The position numbers were made by a program, and so were the translations under genes. DNA of 33,164 nucleotides from an uncultured Clostridia bacterium (GTDB lineage Bacteria; Bacillota; Clostridia; Oscillospirales; Oscillospiraceae): NCBI GenBank assembly GCA_946531435.1, contig CAMNAO010000015.1, positions 1-33,164 of the forward strand, written 5' to 3'. Each line of letters starts with the position of its first letter. Position 1 is the stretch's first letter. Below the pieces are notes generated by a model. That model searched no databases. It saw nothing but the letters and a program-made list of their open reading frames with translations, and was not told the DNA's origin. Below, one piece after another: positions 25,006 to 32,744 of this stretch.

Positions 25006-26145
25006 ATGGAGTTTTCCAAGGAGTTTTTGCAAAACGGCATCTTCACGGAGCAGGCCCTGAAATTCAACCCCCTGGATCCGGAGCGGATCCCCGGCCTTGA
25101 GCCCCAGAATACCGGCGCCGAGATTTTGAGCGACGGCTCCGTGCACTTTCGGATCCACGCGCCGGAAAGCAAGAGTGTTCTCATCCGCTGCGACGGCAGG
25201 GAGCTTCCCTTGATAAAGGGGGAAAACGGCATGTTTGAGGGAGTGCTGCCTTACGATCCGGCCCATTGCGGTCCCCTCTTGGTGGACGTGGTCTTTGACG
25301 GTCAGGTGCTGGTCTATCCCCGGATGCAGATCCATTGGAATATGCACAAGCCCCGGAACTTTGTGGAATTCCCCGATCCGGGACTGGAATTTTGTCACAT
25401 CAAGGACGTGCCTCATGGGGCCATGTGCCGGGAGATCTACTGGTCCAAGGAGCTGGGGCGCTGGCAGCGCTGCCTGGTCTATACGCCCCCCGGCTATATG
25501 AGGGGGACGGAGTCCTACCCCGTCCTGTATCTGCAGCACGGCAACAGCGAGGACGAGACCGTGTGGGAGCATACCGGCCGCATCGCCCACATCATGGATA
25601 ACCTTCTGGCGGAGGGAAAGGCGGTGCCCATGCTCATTGTCCTCAATGACAGCATGGTGCGCTATCGCCCCCTGCCCCCCGGTCCGCCCCGGGACCCCGC
25701 CTTCTTTGACAGCCTTCTGGGAAGCTGTATTCCCCATATCGAACAGAACTACCGGGCGCTGTCGGATCGGCGCCGCCGCTCCATCGCCGGAACCTCCCTG
25801 GGCTCTTACCACGCGCTGTATCTCACCATGAACCACCCGGAGGTGTTCAGCTCCTGCGGCATCCTCAGCGGGGAGATCGAGCTGAGACCCATCGATAAGG
25901 AGACCTGCACCGACAAGATCTGCGACCGGGAATTTGTGGAGAAAAGCTTCGACCTCATCTACCGCACTCTGGGGGAGAAGGAGGACGACCTTCAGAAGTT
26001 CCTCGCCGAGGAGGAGATGCTGAAGGAGGCCGGCACCTATGACCTGGCCTGCTACCGCAGTAAGGTCTACCCCGGCCAGGGCCACCTCTTCGGCTGCTGG
26101 CGCCGGGCGGTTTACGACTATCTTCAGATGCTTTTCCGCTGGTAA
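25006..26145 (+). CDS. CE1-type esterase (feruloyl/enterochelin esterase-like)
   Basis: 379 residues. The N-terminal part (about 35-115) resembles the E-set/CBM48-like domain that precedes Fes-type and some xylan-linked feruloyl esterases. The C-terminal catalytic domain (about 140-379) has YPVLYLQHGNSEDE, nucleophile Ser264 in GTSLGS, and His360 in GQGHLFGCWR, which matches the GGxHxxxxWR ending of the family. No signal peptide. AAAGGAG lies 12 bases before the ATG, a little far. It follows the tannase remnant by 34 bases and is probably co-transcribed from 23065. Likely reaction: hydrolysis of an ester such as feruloyl or another acyl conjugate in the cytoplasm. Substrate is inference. Confidence 0.85.
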   Translation: MEFSKEFLQNGIFTEQALKFNPLDPERIPGLEPQNTGAEILSDGSVHFRIHAPESKSVLIRCDGRELPLIKGENGMFEGVLPYDPAHCGPLLVDVVFDGQVLVYPRMQIHWNMHKPRNFVEFPDPGLEFCHIKDVPHGAMCREIYWSKELGRWQRCLVYTPPGYMRGTESYPVLYLQHGNSEDETVWEHTGRIAHIMDNLLAEGKAVPMLIVLNDSMVRYRPLPPGPPRDPAFFDSLLGSCIPHIEQNYRALSDRRRRSIAGTSLGSYHALYLTMNHPEVFSSCGILSGEIELRPIDKETCTDKICDREFVEKSFDLIYRTLGEKEDDLQKFLAEEEMLKEAGTYDLACYRSKVYPGQGHLFGCWRRAVYDYLQMLFRW

Positions 26146-26603
26146 TATGAATCCTCACCGTCTTCGCTGCGGGAGGATCTCAGGCGCCTTGCTTTCCGAA
26201 CGCTCCTCTTTCCCTTCATTGTTGATGTAGAGCCGGGACTGCTGTTCCTTGACTTTTTTCTGTACTGTGATGTAGTTTTTGCGCTGTTCCGTCATTGGAA
26301 TGGTGGAAAAATATGGATACCCCGTGGCGCCGAGCGCTATCATATTTTTAATCGCTTCTCAGGCATCAGAAAAGCGGCCCGAAATGCAGGGAGGAGCTTG
26401 TCATAGCATTAATCCGGCAGGACGATACAAAGGAAGCAGCAATCGGGAGAGCATCAAAAAGCATCAATCGCGGATTTGCTTTGCGAGGAAACCTTCTTCA
26501 CCTAAGACGGCACGCGGTCCGATTTTGTGGCAAAAATGCCGGAAACCCTTGCAAATCAAGAGATTCCGGTGAAAAAACGTGGCAAACAATTCTACACAAA
26601 AAC
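26146..26603. other. Gene-poor stretch with an unexplained minus-strand open frame
   Basis: No clear gene. On the minus strand 26155-26343 a 62-residue frame carries a low-GC, lysine/glutamine-rich segment (MTEQRKNYITVQKKVKEQQ) unlike shadow translations. It has no ribosome binding site and may be the tail of a broken mobile-element gene. I do not recognise the family. Confidence 0.35.
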
Positions 26604-26743
26604 GGGACTGTTGCAAAATGCGCTTTTTGGCACAAATCGCCAAAAGGGCGTCTATAAAAAGTTACAGGGAACTGCCGATTCGGTGGTTCCCTGTAACTTT
26701 TACAGCAAGTTGATTTTTAAAAGCTCTATTTTGCAACAGGCCC
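26604..26743. mobile_element. MITE-like element with IS-type terminal inverted repeats
   Basis: A 140-base element. The ends are GGGACTGTTGCAAAAT (26604-26619) and, inverted, GGGCCTGTTGCAAAAT (26728-26743), 15 of 16 identical, with partial matching further inward (GCTTTT). The CTGTTGCAAA core resembles the terminal repeats I remember for the IS6/IS26 group. The centre is a 16-bp hairpin. It has no coding capacity and no evident target duplication. Confidence 0.7.
26657..26701. terminator. Terminator hairpin inside the MITE-like element
   Basis: A perfect 16-bp stem (26657-26672 with 26686-26701), with an inner CCG/CGG pair, ends in TTTT on both strands. It lies 65 bases past the stop of the zinc-ribbon gene on the minus strand and probably ends its transcript. 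Confidence 0.75.
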
Positions 26744-26766
26744 TGGTGACTCAGGGAAGGAGGGCG

Positions 26767-28584
26767 TCAGGAGAAGTTGCTGATGAACCGGAAGTCTTCC
26801 TTGTTTCCCTCAATATAGGCGTTCTTGAAGGTGTCCATATCCTGGACGCCGTGGAGAACGTGGTCCCCGTCTGTGGCCTGAATGGTGTAGTTCGCATTGG
26901 AAAGCGTCAGATCATCCTGGAATTCAAATTGGCCGTCGGCCTTTATCATGGGCTTGTTGAAGAAAATGTAGGTGATATAGCCGAAGTCCTCATTATCCAG
27001 CCGGACCACGTTCCTGTACAGGACCATCAGTCCGCAGTCCTGGACCGGCCCGTCGCCCACGGGGAGGATGATGTATTCGCCCAGGTGCTCGCTGCTGACG
27101 ATCTCGGCGCCGCCGTCCTTCAGGGGCGTCAGCTCCAGCTCGTCCATGGCCGTATCCGCCAGGCTGCGGATCTCGGTCAGCTTTTCCTCGCTCAGCATGC
27201 TGAAATCGCTGAGGTATTCGTCCATGCTGTCGATGGTATAATCCTTCTCCCAGGCGGTGATCCGGACGCCGTAATACTCCGCCAGATACTCCTCGGTGTG
27301 GGAGTCGGAGTGATAGAAGCTGACGGTGAGGGTGTCGCCTTTGGAGACGTCGCGGAAGGTGTTGGTATTCAGGTAGATATAGGGGAAATCCTCCGGCTCC
27401 TGGCTGTCGTCATAGGCAAAGCGGACGGTGGCGGAGCCGGAAGTCCCGTCAACGGTGTAGGAGACAAAGTCAAAGGGGTCCACATCCACGATCTCCGGCA
27501 GTCCCTCCACCGTGTAGCTCATTTCCAGGGATTCGGGATAAAGGCCGGTGTCGTTGATCAGATTCTCCAGGGTATAGTCGCCGTATCCTTCGAATTCAGC
27601 TGTTACATGGATGACGTCCCCGTTGGAAAGGTGATCCTCCTTGTCGAAGGCATAGTCGAAGCTCCAGGAGTAATCGTTGACGAAGTCCATATGACTCCAG
27701 AAATATGCGTAGCCGTCGTTCCCGTTCATCTCGAAGCCAAGGCCGTCGAAGATGTCGATGGCCTTGGGATCCTCCAGCCCGCTGACGGTAAAGGAAAGGT
27801 CGTCAAGCTCCAGGTGCAGATGGTACTGCTTCAAAAGAGCATTCTTCTGTGACCGGAATTCCTCGGGCCACGTAAGGGTGACGGTATCCCCGTTGGATAG
27901 CCCCTTGCGTTTCTCGGTATCCAGATAGGACTCCACCAGCGAGGCCAGCTCCTTGGCCTGGTTCTGCCTTAAATCGGCGCGGCCCTTCAGAAGCGCGGCG
28001 GCGTCATTCAGGAATTCGGAGCGGCGGAAGGACGGCGTGACCTCGGCATAGCCGTTATAGCCGTAGGGCTCCATACGGACATACTGGTTCACATCCAGGG
28101 TGTAGGCGCCGATGATGCCCTCGTGATAGAGATAAAAGAGGACGCCCCCGGCCACAACGAGCAGGGCGAGAAGCAGGGCGATCACCCGACCCACCGCGGA
28201 TTTTTTCTTCTTTGCGGGGGCCGGATCCGGTGCGGGGGCGGGAACGGGAGTCGTTACGGGCGCGGGGGCCGCCGCCTCCGGTGCGGGGGCGGGAACAGGA
28301 GTCGTTACGGGCGCGGGGGCCGCCGCCTCTGGTGCGGGGGCGGGAGCAGGAGCCGTTTCGGGCGTGGGGGCCGCTTCGGGCGCGGGGGCCGCCGTGGGGG
28401 CGGGCATATCCGCGGGCATGGGCGCTGCCTCCGGCGCGGGAGCGGGCGCGATCGGGGCTGCCTCCTGCGGGGGCGTGGGGCTCTCAGCTTCGGAAAAGAC
28501 TGCCGGCAGCCTGGTTCCGCAGGCGGTGCAGAAGCTTGCGCTGTCCGCTGCTGCGGCGCCGCAGTTGGGACAAATACGTGCCAT
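26767..28584 (-). CDS. Zinc-ribbon, membrane-anchored protein with extracellular repeats
   Basis: 605 residues. An N-terminal zinc ribbon (Cys5, Cys8, Cys19, Cys22) is followed by a long Ala-Pro linker (about 40-122), a basic KKKK, one membrane span (131-153) and a large extracellular part. That part has three segments with a related (L/V)S(N/K)GD...V motif, two of them followed by a GL...(I/V)D(I/V)(F/D) phrase, suggesting tandem beta domains. The layout matches zinc-ribbon membrane proteins such as TcaA/YvbJ relatives of Gram-positive bacteria, whose role in envelope stress is only partly known. The start at 28584 has GGAGGAG upstream, while the frame extends 28 residues further without a site. 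A promoter lies at 28641-28668. Confidence 0.82.
   Translation of the reverse strand: MARICPNCGAAAADSASFCTACGTRLPAVFSEAESPTPPQEAAPIAPAPAPEAAPMPADMPAPTAAPAPEAAPTPETAPAPAPAPEAAAPAPVTTPVPAPAPEAAAPAPVTTPVPAPAPDPAPAKKKKSAVGRVIALLLALLVVAGGVLFYLYHEGIIGAYTLDVNQYVRMEPYGYNGYAEVTPSFRRSEFLNDAAALLKGRADLRQNQAKELASLVESYLDTEKRKGLSNGDTVTLTWPEEFRSQKNALLKQYHLHLELDDLSFTVSGLEDPKAIDIFDGLGFEMNGNDGYAYFWSHMDFVNDYSWSFDYAFDKEDHLSNGDVIHVTAEFEGYGDYTLENLINDTGLYPESLEMSYTVEGLPEIVDVDPFDFVSYTVDGTSGSATVRFAYDDSQEPEDFPYIYLNTNTFRDVSKGDTLTVSFYHSDSHTEEYLAEYYGVRITAWEKDYTIDSMDEYLSDFSMLSEEKLTEIRSLADTAMDELELTPLKDGGAEIVSSEHLGEYIILPVGDGPVQDCGLMVLYRNVVRLDNEDFGYITYIFFNKPMIKADGQFEFQDDLTLSNANYTIQATDGDHVLHGVQDMDTFKNAYIEGNKEDFRFISNFS
28232..28333 (-). 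repeat. 51-bp tandem repeat in the Ala-Pro linker
   Basis: Two units of 51 bases (28232-28282, 28283-28333) differ at only two bases. A partial third copy follows. They encode 17 residues each of the Ala/Pro/Thr linker, so linker length could vary in frame. Confidence 0.85.
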
Positions 28585-28640
28585 AGTGACTCCTCCATCC
28601 TTGAATCGATTTAAACAGCCTGATGGCATGGAATAAAAAT

Positions 28641-28668
28641 ATTGTACTCTTTTGTCGCTCCCTGTCAA
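28641..28668 (-). promoter_or_regulatory. Promoter of the zinc-ribbon protein gene
   Basis: On the minus strand TTGACA (28663-28668) and TACAAT (28641-28646) are 16 bases apart, about 57 bases before the start codon. It shows the gene is independent of the upstream MBOAT operon. Confidence 0.8.
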
Positions 28669-28710
28669 GCGGCTATCCGGAGTTTATCGCAAGTATCACG
28701 CGGTGCGACC

Positions 28711-28782
28711 GGTAGGGGCGATCTGTGATCGCCCGCCTTTGACGGGGTGGGATATAAACGGGCGAACACAGTTCGCCCCTAC
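28711..28782. repeat. Two opposed CCCCTAC hairpin repeats
   Basis: Each unit is an 8-bp stem with a 3-base loop and an outer CTAC/GTAG. Unit one: GGGCGATC/GATCGCCC (28716-28723/28727-28734). Unit two in the other orientation: GGGCGAAC/GTTCGCCC (28760-28767/28771-28778). Further copies are at 29115-29133 and 32703-32721, with paired changes that keep the stem. Confidence 0.85.
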
Positions 28783-28807
28783 GAGGGGGACGGGGGCGCG
28801 GATTGCC

Positions 28808-29017
28808 ACGACCAGTCTGCGGACTGGTCTCGCAATGACAGAGGAGAGATGATAGCCGCAGCGGTTACCCTACGCCCACTTGCATGTCATTGCGAGGAGG
28901 GCGGAGCCCGACGCGGCAATCCGTACTCTCAAATGGGATATCCGGCGGTCATCCGTTTTGTAATGGAGGACGGGAACCCGTGTCGCCCCCGCAGGGGCCG
29001 GCGCCCTCGACGGCCCG
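28808..29017 (+). repeat. Left copy of the inverted repeat flanking the acyl-transfer operon
   Basis: This 210-base stretch is nearly identical to the reverse complement of 32745-33164 once a 212-base insertion in the right copy is removed. It includes GCAATGACA and GGCAATCCG phrases common to dispersed intergenic repeats in many bacteria. Confidence 0.88.
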
Positions 29018-29039
29018 CGAGATCAATCATCCAAATACG

Positions 29040-29093
29040 AACAATGTTGGACAAATCCGCTGAATGAACGACTCAGCTTTGTCCAACATTGTT
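29040..29093. repeat. 54-bp near-perfect palindrome
   Basis: AACAATGTTGGACAAA (29040-29055) pairs perfectly with 29078-29093. An inner GCTGA/TCAGC pair (29059-29063/29073-29077) gives 21 paired bases with a three-base bulge. Confidence 0.85.
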
Positions 29094-29114
29094 GTATCAA
29101 CGGACTGCTTCTGC

Positions 29115-29138
29115 GGGCAGCTGATAGCTGCCCCTACG
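29115..29138. repeat. CCCCTAC hairpin repeat, third copy
   Basis: GGGCAGCT (29115-29122) pairs with AGCTGCCC (29126-29133) around a 3-base loop, followed by CTACGG. It has the same geometry as the other copies but a different stem sequence. Confidence 0.8.
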
Positions 29139-29162
29139 GCGTCCTCCCGGAAAGCGAGGTCC

Positions 29163-29249
29163 TCCCCACAAAACCTTTGGTTTTGCGGGGGCCCCATTCA
29201 CTCATCGAGCGATTGCGCTCGCGCAATCGCGAAGCAGTTTCATTTGCGA
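29163..29249 (+). repeat. 87-bp direct repeat, first copy
   Basis: It matches 29385-29471 over 87 bases with only a few differences. The first part is a hairpin: CCCC-A-CAAAACC, loop TTT, GGTTTTG-C-GGGG. Confidence 0.85.
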
Positions 29250-29274
29250 AAACCGTACCCCCGTCCCAACAAAA

Positions 29275-29306
29275 TCGAAGCCCAACGAAGTGGGTTCGAT
29301 TTTGAA
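29275..29306. repeat. Hairpin between the direct repeats
   Basis: CAAAATCGAA plus CCCA on the left pairs with TGGG plus TTCGATTTTG on the right, with one unpaired G. It is one more stem in the repeat mosaic. Confidence 0.65.
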
Positions 29307-29322
29307 AGCGAGGTCCTCCTCA

Positions 29323-29471
29323 CAAGCTTCGTATCCTTCGCTCCCACGTTCCGTGAGAGCTCATTCACTTCGCTGCTCGTCGTCTCCCCACAAAACCTTT
29401 GGTTTTGCGGGGGCCCCATTCACTCATCGAGCGATTGCGCTCGCGCAAATACGAAGCAGTTTCATTTGCGA
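29323..29471 (+). repeat. Composite repeat shared with 29163-29249 and 32908-32976
   Basis: The first 69 bases (29323-29391) match 32908-32976 in the same orientation. The rest (29385-29471) matches the direct repeat at 29163. The element ends six bases before the stop of the DHHW gene. Confidence 0.85.
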
Positions 29472-29476
29472 CGAGC

Positions 29477-31105
29477 TCATCGGCAGAAGCTCCCCACCAG
29501 CTCGTTGCCGCCCTTGCCCCAGCCGAAGTCCGCGCCGAAGCAGAAGATCACGTCGTCGATCTCAAATTTGGTGGTAAAGCCGGTCATCCGCCGGGTCCAA
29601 TAGTACCGCAGGTCCAGCACATAGGTGTACTGATAGTGCTGGGTGTAGTAATAGGGGAGGGGATTTCCAATGGAATTTTTCAGAATGAGGCAGGAGGAGC
29701 CGTCGGTGATGTCGTTGTTGACCAGAACGCACTTGGGCTGGTCGCCCCAGAGGAAGGTGGAATACTTTACCCCGGCGTTGGAATGGGTCTCATCCGCGTG
29801 GAGGGGATACTCCACACCCAGGCCGTCCCCCTCGCCGATGTAGAGATGCACGTCTCCGGGGGGCACGTAGGCGTAGACGGTGTCCGCCTCCAGAAGGGAG
29901 CTGCGGCGGGCCTTGGAGTAGGTGGTCCCCCGGTAGCCGGGGAACTCCAGCTCCGTATAGTCGGAGAGGGGGACCGGCTCCACGCCCTTTTCCTCACACC
30001 AGGCCTCATAGGCGTAGTAGGCGCCCAGGGCGGTCCAGTGGTGGTCGGTGCGGAAGGCCAGGTACTCGCCGCTGTGCTGGGTGAGCTTGTCAAAAACCTT
30101 GACAAAATGGACCCGGGGGTCCAGCAGGCTCTCCTGATAGAGGAGGCCATCCTCCTGCAGCACCAGCCCCATATACTCCCGGTCGGAGCGGGAGAGGGAG
30201 AAGGTGATGTTGCTGGGGGCCATGATGAGATAGAGCCCGGCGTCGGGGTTGATCCCCTCCAGCACGTCGGCGCCCTTGTTCAGGGACTGGGCCAGGATCT
30301 TGGCGTAGTTCTCGCTGAAGCCGGGGACGTTGTAGGCGGCGTTGTTGATCTGAATCACGGCGCCGCTGGCGAAGTAGTCGTCGTCGTTGAGGACGGTGCC
30401 GTGCCAGGCACCGTCGCCCTCCTCCGGAGCCTCCGGTCCGGGCTCCTCCCCCTCCGGGGTCTCTTCGCCGGGCTCCGTGACCTCCGCCTCTCCCTTGGAC
30501 GCGCTGTCGACGCCCTCCGCCGGGGGATCGGCGTCTTCGGGCCCGGAGGGCCGGGAAGCCTCGGCCGCGCCGGCTCCTTCCTCGGGGGTCTGCGCCTCGG
30601 GCTCCTCCCGGGGCTCGGTCACGGTGGGCTCGGTCGCCTCAGCGGTATTCGGTCCTTCCGGCTCCGCTGTGGGCGCCTGGAGGGAGGTTTCCTCCTGCAG
30701 CTCCTCCCGCTCTTCGGGCGTCACCGGGGCGGGGATGGCGGGGATGGGGTCGCTCTGCCCCAGGTCGCCGTAGACCATGATCTCACTGCGGCCGTGGAGA
30801 TCCTCCACGGTGTTTGCCAGATGGATCCACCGCTCCCGCAGGGGGAAGGTGTCGGAAAACCAGAGGTTCACCCCGTCAAAGAAGCTGCCGTCCGCAAGGG
30901 AGGACAGGCTGAAATCGGGGAAGGGGGTCAGATTCCGCCGCTCCTCCTCCGAGGTGACGGGGCGCAGGGGCAGGGCCCAGGCCAGCGCCGTCAGAAGGAC
31001 AAAGGCAAGGATGGCGGGCAGCATGGCCAGGGTCAGCTGACCGCTTTTCATGGGGGCGCTCCGTTTCAGATGGCGGGGCGTGTGTTTGGATGCTTCATGG
31101 GCCAT
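29477..31105 (-). CDS. DHHW-family (AlgJ/AlgX-like) surface acyl-transfer partner
   Basis: 542 residues. A short cytoplasmic tail and one membrane span (24-45) precede an extracellular SGNH-like domain. The family motif is FRTDHHWTALGAYYAYEAW, with DHHW at 354-357. By analogy with AlgJ/AlgX it would move acetyl groups from the membrane acyltransferase to a surface polymer. An acidic Pro/Glu-rich insert (about 117-232) splits the domain from its N-terminal strand, an unusual feature. AGGAGG lies seven bases before the ATG. It is 11 bases after the MBOAT gene, so both are one operon. The polymer is unknown. Confidence 0.88.
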   Translation of the reverse strand: MAHEASKHTPRHLKRSAPMKSGQLTLAMLPAILAFVLLTALAWALPLRPVTSEEERRNLTPFPDFSLSSLADGSFFDGVNLWFSDTFPLRERWIHLANTVEDLHGRSEIMVYGDLGQSDPIPAIPAPVTPEEREELQEETSLQAPTAEPEGPNTAEATEPTVTEPREEPEAQTPEEGAGAAEASRPSGPEDADPPAEGVDSASKGEAEVTEPGEETPEGEEPGPEAPEEGDGAWHGTVLNDDDYFASGAVIQINNAAYNVPGFSENYAKILAQSLNKGADVLEGINPDAGLYLIMAPSNITFSLSRSDREYMGLVLQEDGLLYQESLLDPRVHFVKVFDKLTQHSGEYLAFRTDHHWTALGAYYAYEAWCEEKGVEPVPLSDYTELEFPGYRGTTYSKARRSSLLEADTVYAYVPPGDVHLYIGEGDGLGVEYPLHADETHSNAGVKYSTFLWGDQPKCVLVNNDITDGSSCLILKNSIGNPLPYYYTQHYQYTYVLDLRYYWTRRMTGFTTKFEIDDVIFCFGADFGWGKGGNELVGSFCR

Positions 31106-31116
31106 TGCGGCGCCTC

Positions 31117-32580
31117 CTAAAACTGGAAATACAGGAAGGGATTATAGGTGTTGCCCACCAGCATGGCGGTGGAGACCGCCAAGAGTGCGGCGGGGATAAG
31201 GCCCCGGAGCAGAAGCTCCGGAATCAGGCCCTTGCCGCCCCAGCCGCGGAAGCGCTGATCCAGGGCTTTCCAAAGGCCGGAGAGCAGCGGGGTGGAGGCC
31301 AGGACGCAGAAGGCCAGAAGATAGGCGTTGCTCTTGAGAAGGGTCACGGATTTGAAATCGGTGAGGGGATTTCCGCCGAGACCGAACATGCCCCCAAGGG
31401 CTGTGAGGGCCAGGCGGGCGTCGGTAAAGTGGAAGAGCACCCAGCCCACCACCACCGCCAGCAGAAGGTAGAGGTGGGGCAGGATCTTCAGCTGTCCGAA
31501 GACCTTGCGCAGGATAAGCCGCTCCAGGGTGAGGAGCAGGAAGAAGTAGAGGCCCCACAGCACGAAATTCCAGCTGGCCCCGTGCCACAGGCCGGTGAGG
31601 GCCCAGACGATGAAGGTGTTCAGCACGGTGCGCAGTTTGCCCGCCCGGCTGCCCCCCAGGGGGATGTACACATAGTCCCGGAAGAAGCTGCCGAGGGAGA
31701 TGTGCCAGCGCCGCCAGAACTCCGTGGCGGAGCGGGAGAGGTAGGGATAGTTGAAGTTCTCCGGATAGTGCAGGCCCAACATTTTTCCCATGCCGATGGC
31801 CATGTCGGAGTAGGCGGAGAAGTCCAGATAGATCTGGAAGGTGAAGGCCACGGCCCCCAGCCAGAGGCCCAGGACGGAAGTGCTCTGCAAGGCCGCCAGG
31901 TTCCGGGTCAGGAGGGAGGCGTCCCCCACCGCCTTGTCGGTGAGAAGGAAGGTATCCGTCAGCACCCCGCAGGCGTTGGCCAGCACCGCCTTTTTGGCAA
32001 GGCCCAGGGTAAAGCGGCAGATGCCGTCGGAGATGTCCAGCCGCTGGACCTCCCGGTGCTCAAAAAGCTCCCGGGCCACGTCCCGATAGCGGATGATGGG
32101 CCCCGCGATGCACTGATGAAAGAGGGAGGCGTAGAGCAGCAGATTCCAGTAGCTCTTCTGGGCGGGCACCTCCCCCCGGTAGACGTCCACCACGTAGCTT
32201 AAAAGCTGGAAGGTGTAGAAGGAGATGCCGATGGGAAGGGCCACCTTCTCAAAAAAGGCGGGGGGCGTGCCGAAAAGACCCGTGATCATCTTCCCGTATT
32301 TGAAAAAGCCAATGAGCCCCAGGTCCATCACCACGGCGAAAAGGAGCCAGAGCTGCCGGCCCTTCATGGTGCCGCTCTTTTCCACCCCCAGGGCGGCCAG
32401 CCAGTCAATGAGAACCATCCCCATGAGCAGCAGCACATACACCGGCTCCCCCCAGGTGTAGAAGACGAGGGAAAAGAGGAGAAGGGTGATATTTTTGGCC
32501 GTTCGTCCCCTTGCCAGGAAATAGCAGAGGAGGCTCAGGGGGAAAAAGGCATAAAGGAAAAACAGACTGGAAAATACCAT
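31117..32580 (-). CDS. MBOAT-family O-acyltransferase (AlgI/DltB type)
   Basis: 487-residue polytopic membrane protein. Conserved blocks are YLDFSAYSDMAIGMG (251-265), FWRRWHISLGSFFRDYVYIPLGG (288-310, with His293) and LTGLWHGASWNF (328-339) with the catalytic His333. The family carries acyl groups across the membrane for polymer O-acylation, here passing them to the DHHW partner. The start at 32580 (MVFSSLFFLYAFFPLSL) is chosen because the promoter at 32642-32670 lies upstream, which excludes the longer open frame reaching 32949. The ribosome binding site is weak. Length is normal for AlgI. Confidence 0.92.
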   Translation of the reverse strand: MVFSSLFFLYAFFPLSLLCYFLARGRTAKNITLLLFSLVFYTWGEPVYVLLLMGMVLIDWLAALGVEKSGTMKGRQLWLLFAVVMDLGLIGFFKYGKMITGLFGTPPAFFEKVALPIGISFYTFQLLSYVVDVYRGEVPAQKSYWNLLLYASLFHQCIAGPIIRYRDVARELFEHREVQRLDISDGICRFTLGLAKKAVLANACGVLTDTFLLTDKAVGDASLLTRNLAALQSTSVLGLWLGAVAFTFQIYLDFSAYSDMAIGMGKMLGLHYPENFNYPYLSRSATEFWRRWHISLGSFFRDYVYIPLGGSRAGKLRTVLNTFIVWALTGLWHGASWNFVLWGLYFFLLLTLERLILRKVFGQLKILPHLYLLLAVVVGWVLFHFTDARLALTALGGMFGLGGNPLTDFKSVTLLKSNAYLLAFCVLASTPLLSGLWKALDQRFRGWGGKGLIPELLLRGLIPAALLAVSTAMLVGNTYNPFLYFQF

Positions 32581-32641
32581 AACAGCTACCCGTAAAACAA
32601 CAAAAAATCGGCGAAAGGAAGGCCCTGTCGAATCAGGGTAC

Positions 32642-32670
32642 ATTATATAAGAAAGGCCCCTATGAGTCAA
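32642..32670 (-). promoter_or_regulatory. Promoter of the MBOAT-DHHW operon
   Basis: On the minus strand TTGACT (32665-32670) and a perfect TATAAT (32642-32647) are 17 bases apart. It lies just inside the right repeat block, so the operon keeps its own promoter within the repeat-flanked segment. Confidence 0.82.
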
Positions 32671-32702
32671 GGGAGACGGAAGGGATCTCTGTCCCCTTGT
32701 AG

Positions 32703-32721
32703 GGGCGAACTGTGTTCGCCC
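32703..32721. repeat. CCCCTAC hairpin repeat, fourth copy
   Basis: GGGCGAAC (32703-32710) pairs with GTTCGCCC (32714-32721), loop TGT. It lies between the operon promoter and the right inverted repeat. Confidence 0.82.
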
Positions 32722-32744
32722 GTTTGCAGGGGGCTGCTCGGAAA

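Noticed and set aside
29399..31120. 573-codon plus-strand frame opposite the DHHW gene
   Set aside because: Antisense shadow. The minus strand carries the DHHW motif, membrane span and ribosome binding site.
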